Positions 8,615-16,165 of a stretch of 64,000 nt of DNA are shown here, one piece after another. The DNA comes from Bog-756 sp963776225 (GTDB lineage Bacteria; Actinomycetota; Acidimicrobiia; Acidimicrobiales; RAAP-2): the NCBI GenBank assembly GCA_963776225.1, contig CAVZLL010000001.1:434001-498000 (forward strand). The letters are read 5' to 3'. Both the position numbers and the translations under genes were made by a program. How positions within the stretch are numbered: position 1 is the first letter of the stretch; each line of letters opens with the position of its first letter. A model generated the notes under the pieces. It was not told where the DNA came from. It did no database searches and worked only from the letters and a program-made list of their open reading frames with translations.

Positions 8615-9277
8615 ATGACCCTTGGCAGAACCGTCGTGGTGCCGGGAATGTTGGAGGAGTACACCGACTTCGCCGCCCTGCTCCGCAGCCTCAGCACCGG
8701 ACAATGGGAGACCCCGAGCCGTTGCGAGGGCTGGACGGTTGCCGACGTCGCAGGCCACGTGGTGGGTCAGCTCAGCGACGTCTCCCAACTCCGCCTCGAG
8801 GGCCTCGGGACACCAGAGGTGACCGGCCGCCAGGTGGAGGAGCGCCGCGGCCGCAGCCCCGATGCACTGGCAGACGAGCTCGCTGCTTCGGCGGAGACCG
8901 CATCAGCGCTGGCCGCCGCCTTCGACGATGACGCGTGGTCGGCCCCGGGGCCTCCGGGAACGCCGGGCACGCTCGGTCAGGGGCTCGAGTCCCTCTGGTT
9001 CGACACGTACCTCCACGCTGACGACATCCGTGCCGCGATCGACCAGCCGACCGTGACGGGCGACGGCGTCCTCGCCTCCGTCTCGCACATCGCCCAGATC
9101 CTCACCGACCAGGGGTGGGGTCCGGCGACGCTCCGTCTGGACGGATTGGAGGAGTTCCCGGTGTCCGGTGGCGGCACGATCGTCGCCGCCGAGCCGATGG
9201 CCTTCATCCTCGTCTCGACCGGCCGGGCGGGTCCGGATCTCATCGGTCTCGACGAGGCGGTCAACATCTACCGCTGA
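8615..9277 (+). CDS. DinB/maleylpyruvate-isomerase-like (mycothiol-dependent) family protein
   Basis: The product is 220 residues. It begins with a four-helix bundle containing the 'TGQWETPSRCEGWTVADVAGHVVGQL' element (about 28-54), diagnostic of the actinobacterial mycothiol-dependent maleylpyruvate-isomerase-like/TIGR03083 group. The histidine in 'AGHVV' and the later 'WFDTYLHADDIR' supply likely metal ligands. The C-terminal ~80 residues form the SCP2-like domain seen in this family. GGAGG precedes the ATG at 8615. The reaction is unknown; many members are annotated only by fold. Confidence 0.8.
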   Translation: MTLGRTVVVPGMLEEYTDFAALLRSLSTGQWETPSRCEGWTVADVAGHVVGQLSDVSQLRLEGLGTPEVTGRQVEERRGRSPDALADELAASAETASALAAAFDDDAWSAPGPPGTPGTLGQGLESLWFDTYLHADDIRAAIDQPTVTGDGVLASVSHIAQILTDQGWGPATLRLDGLEEFPVSGGGTIVAAEPMAFILVSTGRAGPDLIGLDEAVNIYR

Positions 9278-9329
9278 CCGATCCACCGGAGACGGCCCGA
9301 CTGCCGCCGGATGAGCCCGGGCGGCGCGC

Positions 9330-10085
9330 TCAGAGCCCCGGGAAGACCCGCCGGAGCTCGTCGAGATCGGCTGGACCCCGGTGGTCTGGCGTGTGCTCGG
9401 GATCGAGCCGTCCGTACACGAGCCGGATGAACGCCTCGGCCGGTAGCTCGAGGTCGGGCGTCCCGGCCGGATCGCTCGGCCCCAACGAGACCGAGTCGGC
9501 GTCGATGGTGATCCGGGCGTCGCGCCGCGGGTCCTCGGTGCGCACCGTGACCGAGTGCTCCGCACCGGTCGGCTTCCCTGCGAAGCGGGCGATCATCTCG
9601 AGGTTGTCGACGATGTCCTCGACCGCTTCGGGACCGAGGGTCGCCCGAGGATCGAGGACCACCTCGATGTCCCACAGGTGGAGGGCGACCTCGTTGAGCC
9701 GGAGCCCGACTGCTCCGTCCAGATCGAGGACCAGCGGACCCATGGAGAACCGGAACCGCGCTCGCTCCTGGTCGGTGAGCGAGTCGAGGCGTTCGACCAG
9801 CGCCCGGTTCGCCTTGAGGCCGTCGGCAGCCTTGGCCTGCGGCTCCTTTACGTTCCAGGTGTCCCAGACCGACGCTGCGAAATCGTCGGGTGTCTCCCTG
9901 TCCGCAAGGCCGTCGTCGAGCCTGCGTTGGAAGATCACCGCACCGGATCCGAGGTGGGAGAGCACGTCGGCGATCGACCACTCGGTGGGGTAGGCGGAGC
10001 TCTCGATTCGGGCGGGGTCGAGCTCCCGGACCACCCGTTCCAGGCGGTCGGAGGTTGTCCGGAGGGCATCGAGGCGATCTGTCAT
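9330..10085 (-). CDS. DinB/maleylpyruvate-isomerase-like family protein
   Basis: A 251-residue protein of the same broad family as the gene on the opposite strand. The N-terminus (TTSDRLERVVRELDP, then YPTEWSIADVLSHLGSG) and the central 'RLNEVALHLWDIEV' carry the two conserved His-containing helices that bind metal. A C-terminal SCP2-like beta domain ends near 'LIRLVYGRLDPEHTP'. The ATG at 10085 suits the family start, although the frame is open further upstream. It is convergent with its paralogue and divergent from the acetyltransferase. Substrate unknown. Confidence 0.8.
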   Translation of the reverse strand: MTDRLDALRTTSDRLERVVRELDPARIESSAYPTEWSIADVLSHLGSGAVIFQRRLDDGLADRETPDDFAASVWDTWNVKEPQAKAADGLKANRALVERLDSLTDQERARFRFSMGPLVLDLDGAVGLRLNEVALHLWDIEVVLDPRATLGPEAVEDIVDNLEMIARFAGKPTGAEHSVTVRTEDPRRDARITIDADSVSLGPSDPAGTPDLELPAEAFIRLVYGRLDPEHTPDHRGPADLDELRRVFPGL

Positions 10086-10181
10086 GAGGACCAGACTAGT
10101 TGTACCCACAATCAAACGGGTCGGCCGAGGCCTCGACGCCCGCACCCGGGGCCCACCCGGTGGCGACGGTACCCTCACCAG

Positions 10182-10658
10182 GTGGACCTCCGTGTCGAGA
10201 AGGTCTCGGCGAGCACGACCTGGACGCTGCGCCAGGCCGTGCTCCGCCCGCACGAAACGCTCGACCAGCTGGCGCTGGCCGATGACGACGACCCGACGAC
10301 GGGCACGTTCGCCGCGCTCGACGAAGACGGGACGGTCGTCGGAACCGTTCGGGTCGCGCTCGATGAGCGCCCACTGTGGCTACACGGGCACCGGCCGCCG
10401 GGAGGATGCTCGTGGCGGCTGCGGGGAATGGTCACCAGAGAAGACCTCCGCAACCGCGGGATCGGAGGTGCGGTGCTGGACGCCGCGATCTCACATGTCG
10501 CCGACCGCGGCGGCGGGTTGCTCTGGTGCAATGCCCGGGTGCCCGCGGTCAACCTCTACCGTCGAGCGGGCTTCGTCGAGGAGGGCGAACGGTGGATCGA
10601 TCCGGTCATCGGTCCACACGTGGTGATGTGGCGCACCGTCCAACCGTCGGCGCGGTGA
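10182..10658 (+). CDS. GNAT-family N-acetyltransferase
   Basis: The protein has 158 residues and starts at GTG (10182). The GNAT fold is visible as 'LRGMVTREDLRNRGIGGAVLDAAISH' (about 80-105), where R-x-x-G-[IA]-G binds the acetyl-CoA pyrophosphate. 'LWCNARVPAVNLYRRAGFVEEGE' is the usual last beta-alpha element. These enzymes transfer an acetyl group from acetyl-CoA to an amine; the acceptor is unknown. The start is chosen where the fold begins and is not marked by a strong ribosome-binding site. Confidence 0.83.
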   Translation: MDLRVEKVSASTTWTLRQAVLRPHETLDQLALADDDDPTTGTFAALDEDGTVVGTVRVALDERPLWLHGHRPPGGCSWRLRGMVTREDLRNRGIGGAVLDAAISHVADRGGGLLWCNARVPAVNLYRRAGFVEEGERWIDPVIGPHVVMWRTVQPSAR

Positions 10659-10728
10659 GTCGACCGACCAGTCCGTTCCTTCTTCCTCTCTCCTCGCTCC
10701 CCCACGGTCCCCACTCTCCCGTGGCACC

Positions 10729-11169
10729 TCACGAGTCGGAGAGCAACCATTGCGGGCCCGAACCCAGGGACGCCGCGACGTCGTCCGGGTTGGACAGGCG
10801 GCAGGTCCGCAGCGAGAGACATCCGCATCCGATGCACGAGTCGAGACGGTCGCGCAGGTTCTCCAGTTCGGCGATCCGGGCGTCAAGGCGGGGCTTCCAG
10901 GATCGGGAGAGGCGCCTCCAGTCCTCGGCCGTCGGGGTCCTCGCGCTGGGCAGCGATGCCAGCGCCTGCCTGATCTCGTCGAGGCTCAGCCCGACGTGCT
11001 GGGCGGCCCGGATGAAGGCGACCCGCCGCAGGACCTCCCGCTGGTACCGGCGCTGTCCGCCGACGGATCTCGAGGACTCGACGAGACGTTCGCGCTCGTA
11101 GTACCGCAGCGTCGACTGCGCGACCCCCGACCGTTCGGACACCTCGCCGATCGTGAGCATCGCCGGCAT
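10729..11169 (-). CDS. soxR: SoxR-type redox-sensing MerR-family regulator
   Basis: This is a 146-residue activator. The N-terminal MerR winged helix spans residues 4-75 (LTIGEVSERSGVAQSTLRYYE). The [2Fe-2S] motif C-x2-C-x-C-x5-C is complete at Cys112, 115, 117 and 123. SoxR responds to redox-active compounds by oxidation of the cluster and untwists the spacer of its target promoter. I chose the ATG at 11169, with GGGAGG just upstream, over an internal ATG at 11160. It is divergent from an SDR gene, with a SoxR-like inverted repeat in the 64-bp space between them. Confidence 0.93.
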   Translation of the reverse strand: MPAMLTIGEVSERSGVAQSTLRYYERERLVESSRSVGGQRRYQREVLRRVAFIRAAQHVGLSLDEIRQALASLPSARTPTAEDWRRLSRSWKPRLDARIAELENLRDRLDSCIGCGCLSLRTCRLSNPDDVAASLGSGPQWLLSDS

Positions 11170-11196
11170 GATCCCTCCCCGATCCGGATGTACCTC

Positions 11197-11211
11197 TTGA
11201 CTTGAAGTCAA
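11197..11211. promoter_or_regulatory. SoxR-type operator in the divergent promoter
   Basis: TTGACTT-G-AAGTCAA is a perfect inverted repeat with 7-bp arms, lying between soxR and the SDR gene. TTGACT also serves as a good -35 hexamer for the rightward SDR-queA transcript. An operator over the promoter spacer is the standard arrangement for MerR/SoxR activators. The site is 23 bp upstream of the SDR ATG. Confidence 0.75.
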
Positions 11212-11233
11212 CTTTAACGATTAGCCTGGCCAC

Positions 11234-11929
11234 ATGTCCACAGCGATCGTCACTGGAGGCTCCCGGGGGTTCGGTCTGGCACTGACCGGCGTCCTCGTCG
11301 AAGAGGGGTGGGACGTCGTCGTCGACGGACGCGACCGCCCCTCCCTCGACGCGGCGGCGAGGCGCTACGGGCCGCAGGTCCACCTGGTGCCCGGAGACGT
11401 GGCCGACCCCCTCCACCGGGACGCGCTGGTCTCCGAGGCTCGTCGTCTCGGCGGGGTCGATCTCCTGGTCAACAATGCCGGGTCCCTCGGGCCGACCCCG
11501 CTCCCTCGGGTGCGCGACCTCGGTCCGGAGGCTCTCGTCGACCTGCTCCGGGTCAACGTGGCCGCTCCGGTGGCCTTGATCGGGGCGGCACTCCCCCTCC
11601 TCGAGGCGGGCTCGAACGGCGGGGCGATCGTCAACATCACCTCCGACGCAGCGGTGGAGGCATACGAGGGCTGGGGAGCCTACGGGGCGAGCAAGGCGGC
11701 GCTCGAGCAGTTGAGTCACGTGCTCGCCGTCGAGGTGCCCGAGGTGCGGGTCTGGTGGTTCGACCCGGGGGACATGCGGACCGAGATGCACCAGGCTGCG
11801 TTCCCCGGGGAGGACATCTCCGACCGGCCCCTGCCCGAGGCGGTCGCCCCGGCCGTGCTCCGGCTCCTTGCCTCGAGACCACCCAGCGGTCGGGTCCGCG
11901 CGGGGGACCTGTTGGCGGCCGGGCGATGA
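11234..11929 (+). CDS. Short-chain dehydrogenase/reductase
   Basis: The enzyme has 231 residues with a Rossmann NAD(P) motif TGGSRGFGLA (7-16), NNAG (80-83) and the catalytic Ser137, Tyr150 and Lys154 (Y-x3-K as YGASK). It catalyses reversible NAD(P)(H)-dependent oxidoreduction of a hydroxyl/carbonyl group; the substrate is unknown. It is the first gene after the SoxR operator and probably a SoxR target. Its TGA overlaps the ATG of the queA-like gene (ATGA). Confidence 0.9.
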   Translation: MSTAIVTGGSRGFGLALTGVLVEEGWDVVVDGRDRPSLDAAARRYGPQVHLVPGDVADPLHRDALVSEARRLGGVDLLVNNAGSLGPTPLPRVRDLGPEALVDLLRVNVAAPVALIGAALPLLEAGSNGGAIVNITSDAAVEAYEGWGAYGASKAALEQLSHVLAVEVPEVRVWWFDPGDMRTEMHQAAFPGEDISDRPLPEAVAPAVLRLLASRPPSGRVRAGDLLAAGR

Positions 11930-12966
11930 GCGCGGCCCGTCTGACCTTCGATCTCCCACCGGCTCTCGAGGCGACCGCGCCCCCCGAGGCGCGCGGGCTC
12001 ACCCGTGACGCGGTGCGGATGATGGTCAGCCACCGCTCGACCGGACAGCTGCTGCACAGCACCTTCACCCTCCTCCCCACCTTCCTCGAGCCGGGCGATC
12101 TGCTGGTGGTGAACACCTCGGGCACGATCCCGGCGGCGGTGGACGCTGTCCCCCCCGATGGCACCCCCGTCGTGGTCCACCTCTCCACGCGGATCGACGG
12201 CGACCTCTGGGTGGTCGAGCCGCGCCGCCCGGTCGGCAAGAGCTCCGAGCGCTGGGGAGAGGACGCTCCGCCGCGTTCGATGAGCCTCGGACCCGGCGCT
12301 TCGATCGAGCTGCTCGAGCCGCTCCGGGACAGCACCCGACTCTGGATCGCCCAGGTCGAGCTCCCGCGACCCCCGCTCACCTGGCTCGCGGTGCACGGCC
12401 GGCCGATCTCCTACGGATACCTCGAGAAACGGTGGCCGATCAGCTACTACCAGAACGTCTACGCGAACGAACCGGGGAGCGCCGAGATGCCGAGCGCCGG
12501 ACGCCCGTTCACCGCCGACATCGTCACCCGGCTGGTCGCCACCGGGATCGGGGTGAGCCCGATCGTGCTGCACACCGGTGTGGCCTCACTCGAATCCGAC
12601 GAGCTGCCCTACGCCGAACGGGTCAAGGTGCCCCGCTGGACCGCCGACCGGATCAACGGGACCCGCCGGCGGGGCGGCCGGGTGATCGCCGTCGGGACGA
12701 CCGTGGTGCGTGCACTCGAGTCCGGTGCCGACGAGTCCGGCCGGGTCCACCCGCTCGACGGCTGGACCGACCTGGTGATCACCCCCGATCGCGGGGTCCG
12801 GGCGATCGACGGGCTCCTGACCGGGTGGCACGAACCGGGGGCCTCCCACCTGCTCATGCTCGAGGCGGTCGCCGGTCGGGACCTCCTGGAGACCTCTTAC
12901 CAGGCCAGCCTCGACGCCGAGTACCTCTGGCACGAGTTCGGCGACACCCACCTCATCCTTCCGTGA
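11926..12966 (+). CDS. queA: S-adenosylmethionine:tRNA ribosyltransferase-isomerase (QueA-like)
   Basis: This 346-residue protein belongs to the QueA family, which transfers and isomerises the ribosyl group of SAM onto 7-aminomethyl-7-deazaguanine in tRNA to form epoxyqueuosine. Family landmarks include DLLVVNTSGTIPAA (58-71), the HGRPISYGYLEKRWPISYYQNVYA segment (about 156-180), IGVSPIVLHTGVASL and GGRVIAVGTTVVRALES (near 245-261). No other queuosine gene lies nearby. In actinobacteria such proteins also occur outside complete queuosine pathways, so the exact substrate is open. It is coupled to the SDR gene by a four-base overlap. Confidence 0.85.
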   Translation: MSAARLTFDLPPALEATAPPEARGLTRDAVRMMVSHRSTGQLLHSTFTLLPTFLEPGDLLVVNTSGTIPAAVDAVPPDGTPVVVHLSTRIDGDLWVVEPRRPVGKSSERWGEDAPPRSMSLGPGASIELLEPLRDSTRLWIAQVELPRPPLTWLAVHGRPISYGYLEKRWPISYYQNVYANEPGSAEMPSAGRPFTADIVTRLVATGIGVSPIVLHTGVASLESDELPYAERVKVPRWTADRINGTRRRGGRVIAVGTTVVRALESGADESGRVHPLDGWTDLVITPDRGVRAIDGLLTGWHEPGASHLLMLEAVAGRDLLETSYQASLDAEYLWHEFGDTHLILP

Positions 12967-12999
12967 ACTCCATGCGTTGACTCTCCGGGCGGCAACGGC

Positions 13000-13776
13000 T
13001 CAGCGACCCTGCCAGCGGGGCGCGCGGCGTTCGCTCGCCGCACGCAGGCCCTCTTTCGCGTCCTCGGTCCCGAGCGCGACCAGGCGCATGGTCTCGCCGA
13101 AGCGGATCGCCTCGACCGGCGTGAGATGCTGCGAGCGCACCGCCATCTCCTTGCTCGCACGGGCCGCAAGCGGCGCCGCGGCGAGCAACCGGTCCGCCAG
13201 CGACCGCGCCTCGTCCATCAACTGCTCATGGGGGACCACCCAGCCGGCCAGACCGATCTCCTTGGCCCGTACCGCACCGATCCGCTCCCCGGTGAGCAGG
13301 ATCTCCATCGCGTACTGCCAATTGATCCGCTGGGGCAGCCGCGCGGCGCCGACGACGGCCGGGACACCGAGCAGGACCTCGGGGAACCCGAACTCCGCCC
13401 GATCGCTGGCGATCACGAAGTCGCACCAGCTGACCAGGGTGAGCCCGTAGCCCAGGCAGGGGCCGTTGACCGCGGCGATGACCGGTTTGTAGATCTCCCA
13501 GCCGCTCTCGAACGAGTTGACCGTCGGCTTCTCCCAGAAGGTGCCGGCGAACTCGCCGGCGGATCCTGCGCCGCCACGGACGTCCGCTCCCGCGCAGAAC
13601 GCCCTGCCGGCTCCGGTCACGATCGCCACCCACGCCTCCTCCTCGTCGCGAAAGCGGGCGAACGCCTGGTTGAGGTCGCGGCGCATCTCGCCGTTGATGG
13701 CGTTGAGCGACTCGGGCCGGTTGTAGGTGATGGTGGCGAGGTGTCCCTCGAGCTCGTAGGTGGCAAGCGTGCTCAT
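13000..13776 (-). CDS. Enoyl-CoA hydratase/isomerase family protein
   Basis: A 258-residue crotonase-fold enzyme. It shows the oxyanion-hole loop AFCAGADVRGG (about 58-68), the second loop 'AAVNGPCLGYGLTL' and 'FGFPEVLLGVPAVVGAARL', where the acid/base Glu of hydratases normally sits. Such enzymes add water to, or isomerise, enoyl-CoA thioesters in fatty-acid or aromatic-acid breakdown; the exact substrate is unknown. The ATG at 13776 fits the usual family N-terminus. It is convergent with queA and divergent from the following membrane protein. Confidence 0.88.
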   Translation of the reverse strand: MSTLATYELEGHLATITYNRPESLNAINGEMRRDLNQAFARFRDEEEAWVAIVTGAGRAFCAGADVRGGAGSAGEFAGTFWEKPTVNSFESGWEIYKPVIAAVNGPCLGYGLTLVSWCDFVIASDRAEFGFPEVLLGVPAVVGAARLPQRINWQYAMEILLTGERIGAVRAKEIGLAGWVVPHEQLMDEARSLADRLLAAAPLAARASKEMAVRSQHLTPVEAIRFGETMRLVALGTEDAKEGLRAASERRAPRWQGR

Positions 13777-13914
13777 CGACACAGCATGCCCCACCCCACC
13801 GCACCGCCCGGCACCGGACCGGGTCTGGGTGCCCTTGTCGCCCCGTTGCCGCCCCGCCCGGATCGCGACCATGCTGTCGTTCGATCCCAGCGCGAACCGG
13901 CAAGGAGCACCCCA

Positions 13915-14391
13915 ATGAGTGATCACCTGATCTACCAGTACGTCCCCCACATCCGCACGCAGAAGAAGATGCAGGAACACGGCGCGCCGGTCAAGGTGGC
14001 GCAGCAGTACCCCCACGGGAACCCCGCCCAGCGGTTCAACTCCTGGTTCGCAGTCGTGGTGACCCGAGGGGTGGGTACCATGTGGTGCGCCTACGCGTTC
14101 GCGGCGCTCGCCCTGGTCAGCCTCCCCGAGGCCATCCGGTCGCACAGCGCGGTCACCCTGGTCTCGTGGATCTCACAGACCTTCCTCCAGCTGGTGCTCC
14201 TCTCGGTGATCATCGTCGGCCAGAACGTGCTCGCCGACGCGGCGGACAAGCGGTCCGAGGCCACCTACAAGGACGCGGACGCCGTGCTCCACGAATCGGT
14301 CAAGATCCAGGAGCATCTCCTCGCCCAGGATCAGGTGCTGAGCGAACTGGTCGACAGGACGAACGGCGCTACCTCGCCGAAGGCGCCGTGA
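13915..14391 (+). CDS. Two-TM membrane protein resembling DUF1003/low-affinity iron permease-like proteins
   Basis: The product is 158 residues, starting at the ATG at 13915 with AAGGAG upstream. After a polar N-terminus there is 'RFNSWFAVVVTRGVGTMWCAYAFAALAL' (about 42-67), then a second hydrophobic stretch 'TFLQLVLLSVIIVGQN' (about 89-105). A helical charged tail follows (AADKRSEATYKDADAVLHES). Two helices joined by a short loop, with VGTMW and QN at the borders, recall the DUF1003 and PF04120 families of small membrane proteins. No function can be assigned. Confidence 0.65.
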   Translation: MSDHLIYQYVPHIRTQKKMQEHGAPVKVAQQYPHGNPAQRFNSWFAVVVTRGVGTMWCAYAFAALALVSLPEAIRSHSAVTLVSWISQTFLQLVLLSVIIVGQNVLADAADKRSEATYKDADAVLHESVKIQEHLLAQDQVLSELVDRTNGATSPKAP

Positions 14392-14497
14392 CTCGTGGCC
14401 GGTGCGGTGCGAACGCTCGGATCGGGGAGGGCTTGCTACCGTTGGCCCCGATGATCCGATCCCGGGCGGCCGTGCTGCCTCGACCCGGCGCCTGACG

Positions 14498-16135
14498 ATG
14501 GAATCCGGCACAGACATCGACGCAACGCTGAGCCGGAAGAGCAGGCGCAAGCAGCGACGGCGCAGCAAACGGCGGAGGATGGCGCTGCGGGTCACCGTCA
14601 TCGCTCTCTGCGTGGTGGTCGTCCTGGCCGGAGGAGCGATCGGCTACGGCTATTTCCTCTATTCGAAGATCCACCGGATCCACGTGCGGGGGCTGACCGT
14701 GTCGGCGAGCACCGGTGCCGACGCCGGGACCGAGAACATCCTCCTGGTCGGTTCCACCGACCGCTGCGCGCTCAAGGTCCAGTACACCGCCTACGGGCTC
14801 TGCTCCCAGGGTGTGAACGGCGTGAACAGCGACGTGGTGATGATCCTCCACCTCAACTCCGCGACCCACGCCGTCTCCATCCTCTCGATCCCCCGGGATC
14901 TCTTCATCCCCAACGCCCGCAAGGAGGGGGCCAACAAGATCGACGCCGCCCTCTACGAGGGCCCCCAGCAGGTGGTCGCCGCGGTCCAACAGGACTTCGG
15001 CATCCCGATCCAGGACTACGTCGAGCTCAACTTCAACACCTTCGCCAACGTGGTCAACGCCCTGGGCGGGGTCGACATGTACTTCCCCGAGCCGGTCTAC
15101 GACTCCTACTCGGACCTCAGTCAGCAGACCACCGGGTGTGTCCATCTCGACGGGTACCACGCCCTCCAGGTGGTGCGGGCCCGGCACCTCCAGTACAAAC
15201 CGCCGGGTGTCACCACCACCGATCCCGCCTACTGGCCCCAGGAGGCCCAGAGCGACCTGGCCCGCATCCGCCGCGACCACGAGTTCCTCCGGGTGATGGC
15301 CGCGGCCGTCGCCAAGAACGGCCTCTACAACCCGATCACCGACGCCCGGATCATCGACGGGGTCGCTCCGCAGCTGCAGACCACGCTCTCGATCTCGACC
15401 ATGGTCAACATCGTGCTCAACTTCCACTCGGTCAACACCGCGACCGCGCCGCAGTACACGCTGCCGGTCGAGGTGGGCGACTTCGGCAACTACTACTACG
15501 AGGGCGGAAGCTACGGAGACGTCGAATTCCCCTCCTCGGTCCAGGACCAGCAGGTCGTCGACGCGTTCCTCGGTCTCGGTCCGACCACGAACACCATGAC
15601 GGGGACCCCGCTGCCGTCCGCAGGCTCGGTGACCGTGTCGGTCCTCAACGGGAGCGGTGCCTACAACCAGGGGGCCGACACCGCCTTCGCGCTCCACGCG
15701 CTCGGCTTCCAGATCGCAGGCGTGGGGGACGCCACAAAGGTCGGCACCCAGGCCGAGACGGTGGTCAGCTACGACCAGCTCACCCCTGCGGCCGAGGCCG
15801 CGGCCCAGGCGGTCGCCCGATCCCTCTCCGGTGCGGTGATCATGGCCTACGAGCCGAGCTCGACGACGTCGTACGCGACGACGTCCGCGTCCTCGAGCCC
15901 GGCGGAGGTCACCGTGACCACGGGCACCCAGTTCTCGGTCAATCCCCCCGCGCCGGTCGCGCCACCGACCACCGCCGGCCACTCGACCACCACCACCACC
16001 ACGTCTCACGGTTCGACGACGAGCACCACCCAGGCGCCCACGACCGGTCCGTTCGCCGCGCCCACACCGGCGATCGAGCCGCTGGCACCCTGGGACCCGC
16101 GGTCGTGCACCGCGACCGGCGGCGAGGGCCCCTGA
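14498..16135 (+). CDS. LytR-CpsA-Psr (LCP) family cell-wall glycopolymer transferase with LytR_C domain
   Basis: The protein has 545 residues. A very basic cytoplasmic start (SRKSRRKQRRRSKRRR) precedes one membrane anchor (about 29-52). The extracellular LCP domain (about 75-300) has the expected NSDVVMILHL, ILSIPRDLFIP, FNTFANVVNALGGVDMYFP and the conserved Arg-rich VVRARHLQY. A LytR_C domain follows ('SVTVSVLNGSGAYNQGADTAFAL', about 372-460), and then a Thr/Ser/Pro-rich tail. LCP enzymes transfer undecaprenyl-linked polymers onto peptidoglycan, and in actinobacteria arabinogalactan-type polymers. The ATG at 14498 gives a proper N-terminus before the membrane segment. Confidence 0.93.
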   Translation: MESGTDIDATLSRKSRRKQRRRSKRRRMALRVTVIALCVVVVLAGGAIGYGYFLYSKIHRIHVRGLTVSASTGADAGTENILLVGSTDRCALKVQYTAYGLCSQGVNGVNSDVVMILHLNSATHAVSILSIPRDLFIPNARKEGANKIDAALYEGPQQVVAAVQQDFGIPIQDYVELNFNTFANVVNALGGVDMYFPEPVYDSYSDLSQQTTGCVHLDGYHALQVVRARHLQYKPPGVTTTDPAYWPQEAQSDLARIRRDHEFLRVMAAAVAKNGLYNPITDARIIDGVAPQLQTTLSISTMVNIVLNFHSVNTATAPQYTLPVEVGDFGNYYYEGGSYGDVEFPSSVQDQQVVDAFLGLGPTTNTMTGTPLPSAGSVTVSVLNGSGAYNQGADTAFALHALGFQIAGVGDATKVGTQAETVVSYDQLTPAAEAAAQAVARSLSGAVIMAYEPSSTTSYATTSASSSPAEVTVTTGTQFSVNPPAPVAPPTTAGHSTTTTTTSHGSTTSTTQAPTTGPFAAPTPAIEPLAPWDPRSCTATGGEGP

Positions 16136-16165
16136 TCGCCCTCCGGGCCACCGCGGCTCCGTAGA

